From contig NC_053035.3 of NCBI RefSeq assembly GCF_002575655.3, positions 90,917,322 through 90,981,321 on the forward strand: 64,000 nucleotides of DNA, written 5' to 3'. A program made the translations under genes and the position numbers. Under the pieces are notes generated by a model. The model ran no database searches. It saw nothing but the letters and a program-made list of their open reading frames with translations, and was not told the DNA's origin. Origin of the DNA: Aegilops tauschii subsp. strangulata. Taxonomy: Eukaryota; Streptophyta; Magnoliopsida; Poales; Poaceae. Positions 12,777 through 24,485 of the stretch are shown here, one piece after another (the stretch's first letter is position 1; each line of letters opens with the position of its first letter).

Positions 12777-13021
12777 CTAGGTATTGTCATCTTTGGTAGG
12801 CAATCCATAAGTGGCTCTCATGATAGATTCATATGGTAATTTTATTTTATTTCTAGGGAAGTGTTCCATGCCTTTCTTTAATGGAAATTGGAACCTAATA
12901 TTCCCTTCCTTCATATCAATAATTGCACCAATCGTTCTAAGGAAAGGTCTACCAAGAATAATAGGACATGAAGGATTGCAATCTATATCAAGAACAATAA
13001 AATCTACGGGCACATAGTTCC
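12777..13021 (-). pseudogene. Athila-1 protease, C-terminal half
   Basis: The minus-strand frame reads NYVPVDFIVLDID, then ILGRPFLRTIGAIID, the second half of a retropepsin of the Athila type. It continues directly from the residues encoded at 26082-26180 across the Tat element inserted between them. The GTTCC at 13017-13021 is one copy of the target duplication. The frame ends at the region where other elements begin RT; no RT follows. Confidence 0.85.
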
Positions 13022-13539
13022 AGTTGAGGATATAAACCTTAGAGTCACCCGCCAAAAGGGGCCAGGTTACTCATAAGGGTCATCACTTGAAGCCTGGCAC
13101 CAAACTTGAAGATGGTGGGCCAAAGATGGGCTTAAGACCCGGAGATAGCTTAAGGCTCGTAGTGATAAACCGCCATATGGCGAGACTTGTAGTATAAGGC
13201 AAGAATAGTTGGGAGTCCGAGCCGGACACTTTTATGAGCCGGCCGGGACTCTGAGAGCTGCTGGGCATCAACCTCTCTATATAAAGGGACGACCCGGCAG
13301 CGGTTTAGGGACAAGAAAGATCTCATCGAGAGCCGGGCATAGCAGTTAAGCTCCCTGGTCATCGAAACCCTAATCAATACCACCTCAACTGGACGTAGGC
13401 TTTTACCTTCACCGTAAGGGGCCGAACCAGTATAAACCCTCGTGTTCCTTGTCCCGTTAACCCCTTCAAGCTTCCTAGCGGCGATGGCTCCACGACTAAG
13501 TCCTAGCTTGAGGACATCTGCCGTGACAATTCCACGACA
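13022..13539 (+). repeat. Tat element 5' LTR
   Basis: Starts AGTTGAGGAT, where the 3' copy starts TGTTGAGGAT, so the canonical first base is mutated here; it ends CCACGACA. By hand alignment with the 3' copy I count ten substitutions, all between 13022 and 13267. TATATAAA at 13278-13285 is the likely promoter TATA box. Confidence 0.93.
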
Positions 13540-13541
13540 GT

Positions 13542-13558
13542 TGGCGCCCACCGTGGGG
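13542..13558 (+). promoter_or_regulatory. Tat element primer-binding site
   Basis: TGGCGCCCACCGTGGGG begins two bases after the LTR. TGGCGCC-type sites are usual in plant Gypsy elements and pair with the CCA end of a tRNA; I do not assign the tRNA. Confidence 0.8.
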
Positions 13559-13627
13559 CCAGCGCACGGTGGATTTGAGTTCTTGAAGGGCAGCTTCGAA
13601 GGGCTCAAGGGATACGCTGTGGGCCGG

Positions 13628-15787
13628 ATGACCAAGAGTCATCGCGGCAAGCTCTACATCGACGATGCAAACTGGGGCCCCGACGCCGGTTCAATTGAGT
13701 ACGGGTACCGGGTCCCCTTCGGCGGAATTCATGTTTTCATTGGCAAGATTGGTGAGCCGGGCCCTGAGCCGGATCTCTGCGCCGATCTCATCGAGACGGC
13801 TCAGCGTGCACGACCCGCCCGGGCCCTGCCTGCCTTAAAGCATGCTTTTGTGGGATGTATCCATGGAGGGCTCTCTGATAGATCTGGATCTGGTGACGAG
13901 ACGGCCGCCAGCTCTGACGGCGAGTCGTCCACCGATGAGTCAAACTCGTTGTATCAACTTCAAGATGGCAGGCTCATGGGTTGTTCCGATGGTGACAGTA
14001 TTCCGGACCCGTTTGAGCCGCCAAGCCGGGTTGGAATCTTCATGGCCGGTGCGCAGCCTGTTCAAAACCCTGCTGCTGGAGCGGGAAACCCGGTGCCCTC
14101 GCCGGCTCAGGTGCTGATGGATCTCACGGACAAGATGACGGCCCTGTTGACCGCCGCGGTTGACCCGGCGGATCAAGCTCAGCATGATGCGGAGGTGGCG
14201 CAGTTAAAGTTAGATCTAGTGAAAGCTAAGGAGGATCTGGCAGTGGAAGGGATCAGGATGGCTGCGGAGAGGGCGGCTCTCGACGCCCAAACTCAGTTGA
14301 TCCAGGCGCAGTCCTTCCGGCTCACGATGGATCAGAACGCGTCCAATGAGGTCATGAGAAGGAGGCATCAAAAGGCCCAATCTCGACTTCCTCCGGTTTA
14401 TGATCCTCGAAACCTCTTCAACACGCCAGGTGCAGGGTCTAGTAACCCGCCGGGGATCATAGTGCCCGGGTCTGGGAACCCTATTCAGCCGCAAGTAATG
14501 GGGCCTCCCCGGGTGAGCCCTGCCCCGCCTCAGTATGTGCCAATACCACCGGGTCATTATGCTAACCCGCTGGAGAACATGGTAGCCGCTGCAGCGCGGC
14601 TGGCGGCCCTCCCAATTGATGGCGACTCTCCGACGGCTATTGAAACCCGCCGGGTCAGGGAACTCCTTCAGACAGCACTGGCGCAGCAAGAGGCGTACTC
14701 CTACAGCCGGGACAGGATCCACTCGACCCCTCGTCCAGGCCGGAGCCCGAGTTATAGCAGACACATGGTCTCAGCGACCGGCTCAAGTAATGTCCGACGC
14801 CATGACCCGCCCCCTGGCCATGGCCCGATTCATAACGGAGCCTTTCACGCAGCAGACCAAGACAGAGCGCGGCAAGAGGCGGAGCAGGTGCCTCAGTTGA
14901 CGGCTTACCAGACTCCCCCGGCTTATCCGACGACTTCCGTCGACGTGGGTATCCCCACCAGGACTGGAGGTGTCCCTTGTTTAGTGCCAGCTCTCCGCAA
15001 TGAACGTCTACCCAAGGACTTCAAAGGCCCTAGGAAGGTGCCTAATTACACGGCTGACTTACAACCCGCAGCCTGGATCGAGAGTTACGAGATGGCCATG
15101 GAACTGCTGGAAGTCAGTGAAGCGGCAATGGCCAAGTACTTCACCATGATGTTAGATGGGACTGCCCGCACTTCGTTGAAAGGGCTACCACCGAATTCCA
15201 TCGGGTCTTGGGCTGAGCTGAAAGCCCGGTTCATCCAAAACTTCAAGGATACCTGTAGGCAGTCTATGTCAATTGTGGATTTGACTAACTGTAAGCAGCA
15301 GGAGGGTGAATCTATGACACATTGGGTTCGCCGGGTTAAGGAGATAATACATTCCTCTGATAAGATGGATGCCGGCTCTGCAGTCTTAATGTTGGAACAG
15401 AATTGTCGTTTTGTGCCCCTGAAGATGAAACTCGGGCGGCTTAAGCGCGACTGCAATGATATGGGTACACTGATGGCGGCTCTCGTCAAGTACGCCGATT
15501 CTGATGGTACCAAGGACCCCGCTTCAGATGATGAAAGGACAGGGAAGGGAAAGAAGAACGGCAATGGCAAGGGTCCTCAGCATAACCCGGGGAACCAAGG
15601 AGGTGCCAAGCGCAAGGCCGATGGCAGCCTAGAGTTCGTAGCCAACGCCAGCTCACAAGGTAATAACCAGCGACGCAAGGGGAGGCCCCCTCCCCGAGCC
15701 GGCGGGTCAGGCCCGACGCTGGAGCAGCTGTTGAATGAGCCTTGTCCAAGGCATGGCTCTAGAGAGAAGCCAGCTACTCATCTATGA
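13628..15787 (+). pseudogene. gag: Tat element gag
   Basis: Capsid/nucleocapsid region. The open frame runs from inside the LTR, and the first in-frame ATG after the primer-binding site is at 13628. A proline- and alanine-rich N-terminal half is followed by the Gypsy capsid core (LPKDFKGPRKVPNYTADLQP, then SWAELKARFIQNF and WVRRVKEIIHSSDKMD). A basic, glycine-rich tail ends with CPRHGSREKPATHL before a TGA. The codon after the stop resumes KDCAIMKAF in the same frame, so the TGA probably replaced TGG inside the tail motif. Confidence 0.87.
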
Positions 15788-16806
15788 AAGGATTGTGCAA
15801 TCATGAAGGCTTTTAAGAATTCCAACGCCTTTAACGGCAACAATGGCCCGGGCGGTGGCTCAGGCGCCGGCGGCTTTCATGGCCCAGGCGGCGGCTCAAA
15901 TTCTAATCCTCAGAACGGTCAAGGGGGCTTTAATCAGCAGTCTGGCCAGGGTCATCAACAGCAGCAGGGGGGTTATCAGACCAATCCAAAGCAGCTTAGC
16001 GGTGGACAGTATCATGTGTTTACCACAGTCTGTGTAGGCGAGATCAGAAGCTGCATAAGAGGGCTGTGAATGCTGTTGAGCCGGCGGTTCCACGCTACTT
16101 GCGGTGGTCTGAGCAGCCTATAGTGTGGAGTAGGGAGGATCACCCTCCCCGGGTGGATAATCCGGGTCACTTGGCCTTGGTGGTGGCTCCTCAGGTGGGA
16201 GGATATAAGTTCACTAAGGTGCTCATGGATGGAGGCAGCTGCATCAACATCCTCTATTATGAGACTTTCCGTCGTATGGGGTTGATTGATAAGAACCTCA
16301 GCCAGTCAAACACTATTTTCCATGGTGTGGTACCTGGTAAGTCGGCTTATCCAGTCGGCAAGATCGAGTTGGAAGTGGCCTTTGGAGATGAGCACAACTA
16401 CAGGGTGGAAAAATTGACCTTTGAGGTGGTCAAGATAAGAAGTCCGTACCATGCCATATTTGGGCGGCCGGCTTACGCCAAGTTCATGGCACGGCCGTGT
16501 TACGTGTATTTACAGCTCAAGATGCCGGGTAATAATGGGACCATTACGGTTCACGGCAGCCGGAAGGAGGCCCTGGAGTGTGAGGAAGGCGATGTAGCTT
16601 ATGCAGAATCTGTTTGCGCAACAGAGGAGTTGAAATTTTACAAAGACAACGTTGACCCAACAGATATGACCTCTCTGAAAAAGCCGACTACGGAGCATGA
16701 GCCGGCAATGAAATTTAAGTCGGCTGATGAGACTAAACTTGTTGATTTCGTTCCAGGAGATTCATCTCAGCAGTTTAGCATCAGTGCCAATCTGGATCCA
16801 AAATAG
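15788..16806 (+). pseudogene. Tat element gag tail and aspartic protease
   Basis: The frame after gag continues with a Gly/Asn/Gln-rich linker (15803-16000). A one-base shift near 16025-16030 separates it from the next frame, which reads AVEPAVPRYLRWSEQPI and then LMDGGSCINILYYETFRRMG. In the last motif the D-x-G of a retropepsin appears as DGG, as is usual in Tat elements. HAIFGRPAYAKFMA is the second protease signature. A TAG at 16804 interrupts the frame, which continues unchanged into RT. Confidence 0.85.
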
Positions 16807-18753
16807 GAAAGCGCGCTCATCAAGTTCATCCGTGAGAATAGGGACATTTTTGCATGGAAGCCGTCTGACATGCCAGGTGTACCTAGAGAACTCACTGAGC
16901 ACACTCTCAATGTTGATCCAAAATTTAAGCCGGTCAGGCAGTTCCTTCGGCGGTTTAATGAAGAGAGGCGGAAAGCTATTGGTGAAGAGGTGGCCCGGCT
17001 CTTGGCGGCTGGGTTTATTGTTGAAGTCTTTCACCCAGAGTGGTTAGCTAACCCGGTGCTCGTACTCAAGAAGAACGGCACCTGGCGGATGTGTGTGGAC
17101 TACACGGATTTGAACAAGGCGTGTCCAGCTGATCCTTTCGCCCTTCCCCGTATTGATCAAATCATTGATGCTACGGCGGGTTGTGAGCGCCTAAGTTTCT
17201 TGGATGCCTATTCTGGATATCATCAGATTAAAATGGCAGTTAAGGACCAGGAGAAGACGGCGTTCATCACTCCCTTTGGAGCCTTCTGCTATGTGTCCAT
17301 GCCCTTTGGACTCAAGAGTGCACAGGCGACTTATCAGCGTTGCGTGCAGAACTGTCTTCATAACCAGATTGGGCGCAATGTTCATGCTAATGTGGATGAT
17401 ATTGTGGTTAAATCCAGGAAGGAGGAAACCTTGATAGATGATCTGAGGGAAACCTTTGATAATCTCCGGGTCTACAAGATGATGCTTAACCCGGCCAAAT
17501 GTGTTTTTGGTGTTCCTGCAGGCAAGCTCTTGGGTTTCTTGGTTTCTAACAGAGGCATTGAAGCTAACCCGGAGAAGATCAAGGCCATCACCTCCCTGGC
17601 TAAGCCGGCATGTATAAACGACGTCCAGCGCCTGGCGGGTCGTATCGCTGCTTTAAGCCGTTTTATAAGCCGTTTGGGGGAGAAGGCCATGCCATTATAT
17701 CAGTTGATGAAGAAAACTGATGACTTTGTCTGGAATGATGCAGCTAATACTGCTTTTGAGGATTTGAAGAGACAGCTGGCTGAGCCCCCAGTCCTTGCTG
17801 CTCCGGTTGACAAGGAGCCTTTATTGCTATATGTGGCTGCTAACACCCGAGCCGTCAGTGTGGCCGTGGTGGTGGAGCGCAAGGAAGAGGGTAAGGAGCA
17901 TCCGGTTCAGAGGCCGGTTTATTATGTGAGCGAAGTACTCATTGAGTCCAAGCAGCGGTATCCACATTGGCAGAAGCTTGTTTATGGTGTGTTCATGGCA
18001 AGCCGGAAGCTTAAGCATTATTTCCAGGGTCACCCCATCACTGTGGTCAGTTCTGCCCCCCTTGGAGATATCATTCAGAACAGGGAGGCCACAGGGAGAG
18101 TGGCTAAGTGGGCTATAGAGCTCGGACCTCATGGTCTGAAGTATGTGCCACGCACTGCTGTTAAATCTCAGGCTTTGGTGGATTTCATCAATGATTGGAC
18201 AGAGCTACAAGTGCCCGAACAAAAGCCGGATAACACATATTGGACTATTCACTTTGATGGGTCCAGGCAGTTGGAGGGCTCGGGGGCTGGAGTCGTATTG
18301 GCTTCCCCTAAGGGTGATAAGTTCCATTATGTGCTACAATTGATGTTTCCTTGTACCAACAACGCAGCTGAGTACGAGGCCTTGCTCCACGGTCTTCGGA
18401 TGGCTATGGAGATGAGCTTGAGCCGGGTAAGGTGCTTCGGCGACTCAGACTTGGTGGCTCAACAAGTATCAGGAAAGTGGGACTCCAAGGACCCTCTCAT
18501 GGCGGCTTATCGTCGCGAAGTTGATGCCATTGCTGGGCACTTTCAGGGTTACCAAGTAGAGCACATCGATCGCAGGAAGAACGAGGCGGCTGATGCTTTA
18601 AGCCGGCTGGGCTCTCAGCGAAAACCGGTGCCGCCTAATATTTTCCTGGACGTCCTGCATAACCCTTATGTTAAGTTGCCTACAGAGGAAGACTTGGCTG
18701 TCCCTGACCCGGAGGCACGGCTGGTGGCGGCTCTCCACATCATACCGGACTAG
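16807..18753 (+). pseudogene. Tat element reverse transcriptase and RNase H
   Basis: Continues the protease frame. RT landmarks are FIVEVFHPEWLANPVLVLKK, WRMCVDYTDLNKACP, LDAYSGYHQI, FGAFCYVSMPFGL and the active site NVDDIVVKS at about 17389-17415, where the residue before VDD is Asn instead of the usual aromatic. A connection domain follows, then RNase H (WTIHFDGSR, NNAAEYEAL, EHIDRRKNEAADALSR). The usual catalytic residues are visible in each. The frame ends at TAG (18751-18753) and resumes in register three bases on, so the stop is a nonsense change inside pol. Confidence 0.88.
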
Positions 18754-20010
18754 ACAATGCCCTATCTGGCTTACATGACCCGGGGAGATTTGCCTGAGGA
18801 TGAAACTTTGGCCAGACAAATAACCCGGCGGTCTAAGTCAATGATTGTTATCAATGGTGAGTTGCATCGCCGCAGTGTTACGGGAGCGTTCCAGCGTTGT
18901 GTCTCCCCTGTGGAAGGTCAAGAGATCTTGCGTGAGATTCATGAAGGGGATTGTGGCCATCACGCCGGCTCAAAGTCTCTTGTGGCCAAGGCTTTTCGTC
19001 ATGGTTTTTATTGGCTGACGGCTCATGCTGATGCGGAGGACTTGGTCAGTAAATGTGATGGTTGCCAAAGGTTCTCGCGACGGGCTCATGTGCCGGCTCA
19101 GGAGCTGAGGATGATCCCAATTACTTGGCCCTTTGCGGTCTGGGGGCTTGATATGGTTGGGCCTTTTAAAAGGTCCAAGGATAAGAAGACCCACCTCTTG
19201 GTGGCAGTTGACAAGTTTACCAAGTGGGTTGAAGCAGAGCCAGTTAGGAAGTGTGATGCAGCCACGGCAGTTCAGTTTATGAAAAAGGTGATCTTTCGCT
19301 TTGGCTTTCCACACAGCATTATAACTGACAATGGTACCAATTTATCCAAAGGCGCCATGGAGGAGTTTTGTCAACGAGAGCATATTAGACTAGATGTTTC
19401 ATCAGTGGCTCACCCTCAGTCCAATGGTCAAGCTGAGAGGGCTAATCAGGAGATTCTGAAGGGCATCAAGCCCCGGCTTTTGGTCCCTTTGCAACGGACG
19501 CCGGGTTGTTGGGTGGAGGAGTTGCCCTCCGTGTTATGGAGCATCAACACTACTCCTAACAGGTCTACAGGTTTCAAGCCTTTCTTCATGGTTTATGGGG
19601 CAGAAGTAGTCCTCCCCAGTGACATCCGTCATGACTTGCCTCGAGTGGCGGCTTATGTTGAGGCAGATAATGAACAGGCGCGCCAAGATGCTCTTGACTT
19701 GCTGGACGAACAGCGTGATGTGGCGGCAGCTCGATCAGCGATTTACCAACAAGACCTGCGCCGTTATCACAGTCGCCGGGTTAAATCCCGGGTCTTCCAG
19801 GAAGGTGATCTGGTGCTCCGGCTCATCCAAGATCAAATAGATGCGCACAAGCTATCCCCGCCTTGGGAAGGACCCTTTGTGGTCAGCAAGAACTTGCACA
19901 ACGGGTCATATTACCTCATTGACATTCGGGAGCACAAAGATTCACGTAAGTCGGAGGAGGAGACCCATCGGCCGTGGAACATAGCTCAGCTTAGGCCTTA
20001 TTACACTTGA
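18754..20010 (+). pseudogene. Tat element integrase
   Basis: Inserts the DNA copy into the genome. It is in the same frame as RT-RNase H beyond the TAG. A zinc domain (GDCGHHAGSKSL...CDGCQR) is followed by the catalytic core with D at AVWGLDMVGPF, D at ITDNGTN and E at NGQAERANQE. The C-terminal part has WEGPFVVSKNLHNGSYYLI, matching the GPY/F module. The stop at 20008-20010 is the natural end of pol. The domain itself has no internal lesion. Confidence 0.9.
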
Positions 20011-21096
20011 GCCACCGGCTCTCGTGATGTACATATTTCTATAAGCCATGTATATATTATGATAAGCAATAAAACAGGACCTCTGTCCTTTTTTCTCCTC
20101 CAAAGGTAAATGTGTTGTTTCCATTACAAGATCACATGGTAATTTGGAGGTGGATCCGGCTTATGATCGTATTCGAATCTAGCCGTACGCAATATAATCA
20201 CTTGGGGGCTTCCTGTTCAAACATAGGTCGTATTCGAACCAAAGAGAACATAGCTGTCGATACCCATTTGATTGGCAAAGTGCCGAGCTCATTGAGGAGT
20301 TTTCTTTGATCATATCTGAATCATAGTTCAACCCCCTTTGGGAACCGACGTGGATCGTATTCGAATTAGCGTCGTTAAACAATTCTTAAAGTCATTTGGG
20401 GGCTTCCTGTTCAAACATGGGTCGTATTCGAACCAAAGAGAACATAGCTGTCGGTACCCTCTTGATTGGCATCGCCACACCCACTGGGGGCTATATGATC
20501 GCATTCGAATCCTAGCATAACCCCTTTGGGACGGGTTTCTGGTCGTATTCGAACCGGAAGCCCCTACGTTTTTCTGATTTATAGCAAGTTCTTCTGATTA
20601 TTTCAAGTATGCACGGCGGGTCTCACTTTGCCGGCTTAACTTTGATTTACATTGCTAGTCGAATACAACCGGCGTCATTAAGACTGGTAAACCGGAATTG
20701 AGGTACCACCTTATTGCCCGGGTTATCTAAGCCGGAAGTGTGCTTGCAGGCTGGTAAGTGTGTTGTTACGGTTATATCAAGGACATAATTGAGGACCAGT
20801 CTTTGGTGAATCATATTCCGGGTTATGTGCATAAGACTATGATTCTCCGTGCGGTAAGCGGCCTCGAGACTTGTGATTTGTCTTTCTATGCAGGATAGTT
20901 AAAGACAACTATTTAAGCTTAAGGAACATGACTGATCAACTATAACCCGGAGAAATATAAAGGAGACAACTTCAATGGACTTCAGCATTCAACGCGTGCA
21001 CGATGGCACGGCAAAGTTAAAGTGTTGGTCCTACTCTATTACAAGACTCATCGAGTCCAAAAGGGTGAAGCATTGTTTAATAAGCCGCCTGCAGAG
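20011..21096 (+). other. Tat element noncoding region between pol and antisense gene
   Basis: An AATAAA at 20068-20073 lies 60 bases after the pol stop. From 20160 to 20560 the sequence is repetitive (next entry). From 20560 to 21096 I see no coding frame; this is the shared 3' flank of the sense pol and antisense gene, which end tail to tail. Confidence 0.7.
20160..20560. repeat. Degenerate tandem repeat with TCGTATTCGAA core
   Basis: TCGTATTCGAA or a one-base variant recurs near 20166, 20227, 20354, 20421, 20498 and 20543. A longer unit beginning GGGGGCTTCCTGTTCAAACA is repeated at about 20204-20270 and 20397-20464, giving a period near 193 bases. Tandem arrays in this position are known from Retand-like Tat elements. 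Confidence 0.8.
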
Positions 21097-24000
21097 TTAC
21101 GATGCTTGCCGGGTTGAAGTTTCCGGCTCATCCCTCTCCGCTCCTCCGGCTGTTCCCAAGACCTGGAAAGTTGACGACTTCCAATCAATGCCGCTCAGAG
21201 CTTCAAATTGAGCTTCCTCGTCAATTAACCCGGACGGGTCAATCTCCGGGGCAAAGGTGTGCTTCCGAGTCGGCAGGACTAAGCTGATGGCTTCATAGCG
21301 CGGAGTGGGGATCCTCTGATTCTCTGAGTCGTAACCCGGTTGGTACTTAGTCAGATCTGTATCATTGCCAATCAGAGTGGCCACCGGGCATACGATCTTC
21401 ACACAGGCTGCAAAGTCCCTTTGGTCGAAGGGGGTGCCGTCTTCCTTCAAACTGGGGTAGCCCAGAGCGATGTCCGCCGGGTCTAGTTCTGGAAGGAACG
21501 CCTTGGCCTGGCTCAGAGCAGCTATGGCTCCGGCTCTTGCAGAGGCCCGTCGCAGCTCTTGGACACGTTGAGGAAGAACGGCGAGCCGGCGAAGAACTTC
21601 CGCCAGGTGAGTCGGCACCTCATTGGATAGGGCCACCACAGCCAAAGCATGCTGTGACCCGGTGTAGAGTTGCTCCACCAGGGTGTACACGGCCTTCAAC
21701 TTAGTTACCACACTTTGGTTGAGGTTGGCGCTTCTGGGACCTGTTTAACAGAATAAGATAAGCCGCCGACAAGGATGAGTTATGAGATATAAAGATTATA
21801 CACTTGATGAAAGCCGGTGAAATGACTTACCGAAGATTGCGGCAACCATCTGGGACACTTGGCGCTTTAAGCCGGAGAGTTCGGCGGTCTTCTCTGTCAG
21901 AGCCTTCTCCGCCTGTTCGGCCCGGTTCACCAGAGTAGCCTTTTCTTCGGCCCAAGCTCTCCGTTCAGCGTCAAAGTCCGTCTTCAGCTTTTCTTGCGCA
22001 GCAATACTGGACACAAATTTGGCATTGGCCTTCCGGGTCTCAGTTTCTTGCATCTTCAGCCAGGTCTTCAGATCAGAGATGTCAGCTTCAAACTTCTTGC
22101 AAGCAGCCTGCATAATTTCCGGGTTATGGGGTGAACAGTTATTATGCAATTTTAAAGTCCCAAGCACTTTCCAAGCAAAGACACTTGGCACTTGGGGGCT
22201 AATGCATATCGAACGTTTTCTATTTACAAATTGCCGGTACAAGCGAGTAAGCCGGAACTTAAGTCTACAACGTATTCTATCATAAGTCGTAGACTTGGGG
22301 GCTAGAGCATGGTAAGTATAACAAGATAACTATGCAGTAAGAAACAAGAAAGAAGAGTAGTACCTCAGACTTCTGATGAATCTGGTTCACCATGCCGATC
22401 TCTACATCCCGGCTCTTATGCACTTGGCTGACATAGCCGGAGACGATCTCTCCGATGTTCAGATTGGCGTAGTCGGTGAGGTCCAGATTAACCCAGCGGT
22501 GCTGTAGCAATTCCTCCTTGGCGGAGCACTTGGCCAGTGCAGTAGGTCTCCCCGGCTCAACAAACTCCGTCCGGGTGATTACCACGTCCGGGTCATTGAC
22601 CGGCTGAGCCGAGCTGGAGGTCTCCGGGTTAGCAAAAGCCTCTGTAGTTTCCTTGTCGGTTGGAGCGGTGGCTTCGGGAGCGAAGGAAGCTGGCGGTTCT
22701 TGAGCTGCTACCTCCGGTTCAGGCAAGTCCGGCTCTTCGACCGGCTTGTTCTTCTTCGCCCTCTTGGTGAGCTTTGCCTGGGCACTGAAAGGACAAAAAG
22801 GTTAGTACAAAGGTATGAGCAAAGATAAGCACAACAAAGAGATGATCATTGTTACCCGGGTACAGTCTTGAAGGCTGGCAGGCTTGATTACATCGAGTCA
22901 CCAGAGGAGGGTGAGGTTTCCTGATAGTTTGAATCAGAAGAATTGAGCGGTTGACGTATAACACCCGCCAAAGGATGAAAAGGGTACAAGTTGGAGATAA
23001 CCTCGGTTCGGCGTTTCCTCGATGCGTCGGGTAAGCCGGAAGAAAGGTCAGCGTCCTTGTTGGTCCGGGTGTGCCGCCGGCTCTCATGAGTCTGTTGCTT
23101 CAAAAGAAATTGAGGATCTTGATAAGCTAAAGGATGAGAAAATCTTACTTTCCGGGTTACCCTTCGGACTTTCAGCCTTGGCAAGGGCTCCGAGTCGGAG
23201 GAAAGTATCATTACCTCTTCAACCACCGGGTTACTTGCTCCGGTATCATCCTGTTGATGAACAGTATTGATAAGGTGGACAGAAATAGACAGCAAGTACA
23301 ACAAGAGTTTATAGGCTCAGGGGTTACCTCTGACTCGGAGCTGTCGCTTAGTTGCAGCAGCTCTGAAGCAGTAGGCCTACTTCCCTTCTTGCGGGGAGCG
23401 GCTCTCTTGGCGGCTTTCTTCGCTTTCCTGGCCTTCTTGGCCGCCTCATGGTCATATTTGACCTTCCAGAATTTGTCATCAACCTGAAAAATACAATGAC
23501 GATTTCTTAAGGTTCGGATGAAAGTTGTCTACAGGTGAAAATAAGATGTTCAGGTCAGCGGCTTACCGCTGGGGCCGGGTTGGTCTTGCAGAAGGGGCTT
23601 AAGCCGGTCCTCCCGCAGTCTGCCAAGCTCTCATTCAAGAGAGCCTTGGTCATGTCCTCGGCAACATCTTCAGGAAGATCGTTGCGGCTGTGTCACAGGG
23701 GGTCATCTTTCCGGCCTGTGTACTCACACATTAAGCCGGGGTGGCGGCTCAGGGGGATCACCCGCCACGAGATCCAGACCCGGACCAGATCAATTCCATT
23801 GAGATCATTGCCCAGAAGAGCCTTGATCTTGTTAATAGTGGGGAGCAGAGGTTGGCGCTCCGCTTGAGTCAGCTTGTCTGACAGAGGGTGTGTTGGTTCC
23901 AGACGCGAGGGGCGAAAGCCGGGCAGCGGACTCTCGTCAGCCGGCGACGTGTCTTGGCAATAGAACCACGTCTGGTTCCAGTCCTTTGGGTGGCTTGGCG

Positions 24001-24469
24001 GCTCGGCGTAGGGGAAAAGGCAGTCTCTCCGTCGCTGAATGGAGATGCCGCCAAGTTCCAAGCTTGGCCCGTTGGCGCACTCGTTCTGACGGTTCAGGTA
24101 GAAGAGCTCTCTGAAGAGCAGCAGGCTGGGCTCCTCTCCAAGGTAGACTTCGCAGAACACTTGGAAGTTGCATATATTGGACACAGAATTAGGTCCTATG
24201 TCTTGTGGCTGCAGGTCAAAGAAATTCAGCACATCTCTAAAGAACTTTGAGCCGGGCGGTGCGAAGCCCCGGCTCATGTGATCCGCAAAAATGACCACCT
24301 CCCCGTCCCTTGGCTGTGGTCTCTCCTCTGATGGGTCGGGGGCACGGTAGGACATAACGTCCTTCTTAGGCAGGTAACCCGACTTCATGAAATCTGTTAA
24401 AGTCTCATCGGTGACATTGGACCTCATCCAATTGCATGTGATGGGAGCTTTGGGAGCTTTAGGAGGCAT
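21097..24469 (-). pseudogene. Antisense gene of Tat element: six exons, gypsy-type transposon protein
   Basis: The coding exons on the minus strand are 24469-23567, 23483-23328, 23250-22856, 22784-22364, 22107-21831 and 21740-21097. Every intron (about 83, 77, 71, 256 and 90 bases) starts GT and ends AG, and exon phases fit exactly, giving 931 codons plus stop. Exon 1 contains GEVVIFADHMSRGFAPPGSK, FRDVLNFFDLQPQDIGPNSV and NQTWFYCQDTSP, which I recognise as the 'putative gypsy type transposon' family (Pfam Transposase_28), of unknown function. Exon 5 is a long charged coiled coil. Two in-frame stops, TGA at 23693-23695 and TAA at 22888-22890, both look like C-to-T changes. A 57-base GT-AG segment (23092-23148) in exon 3 could be an optional in-frame intron. 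The gene overlaps no sense coding sequence. Confidence 0.85.
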
Positions 24470-24485
24470 GGTGAAAGTCGGACGC

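Noticed and set aside
20112..20520. Short plus-strand frames over the tandem repeat
   Set aside because: Created by the repeat units; no continuous frame between units.
20160..20560. CRISPR-like array
   Set aside because: Units are degenerate, spacing is irregular and the context is a plant retrotransposon.
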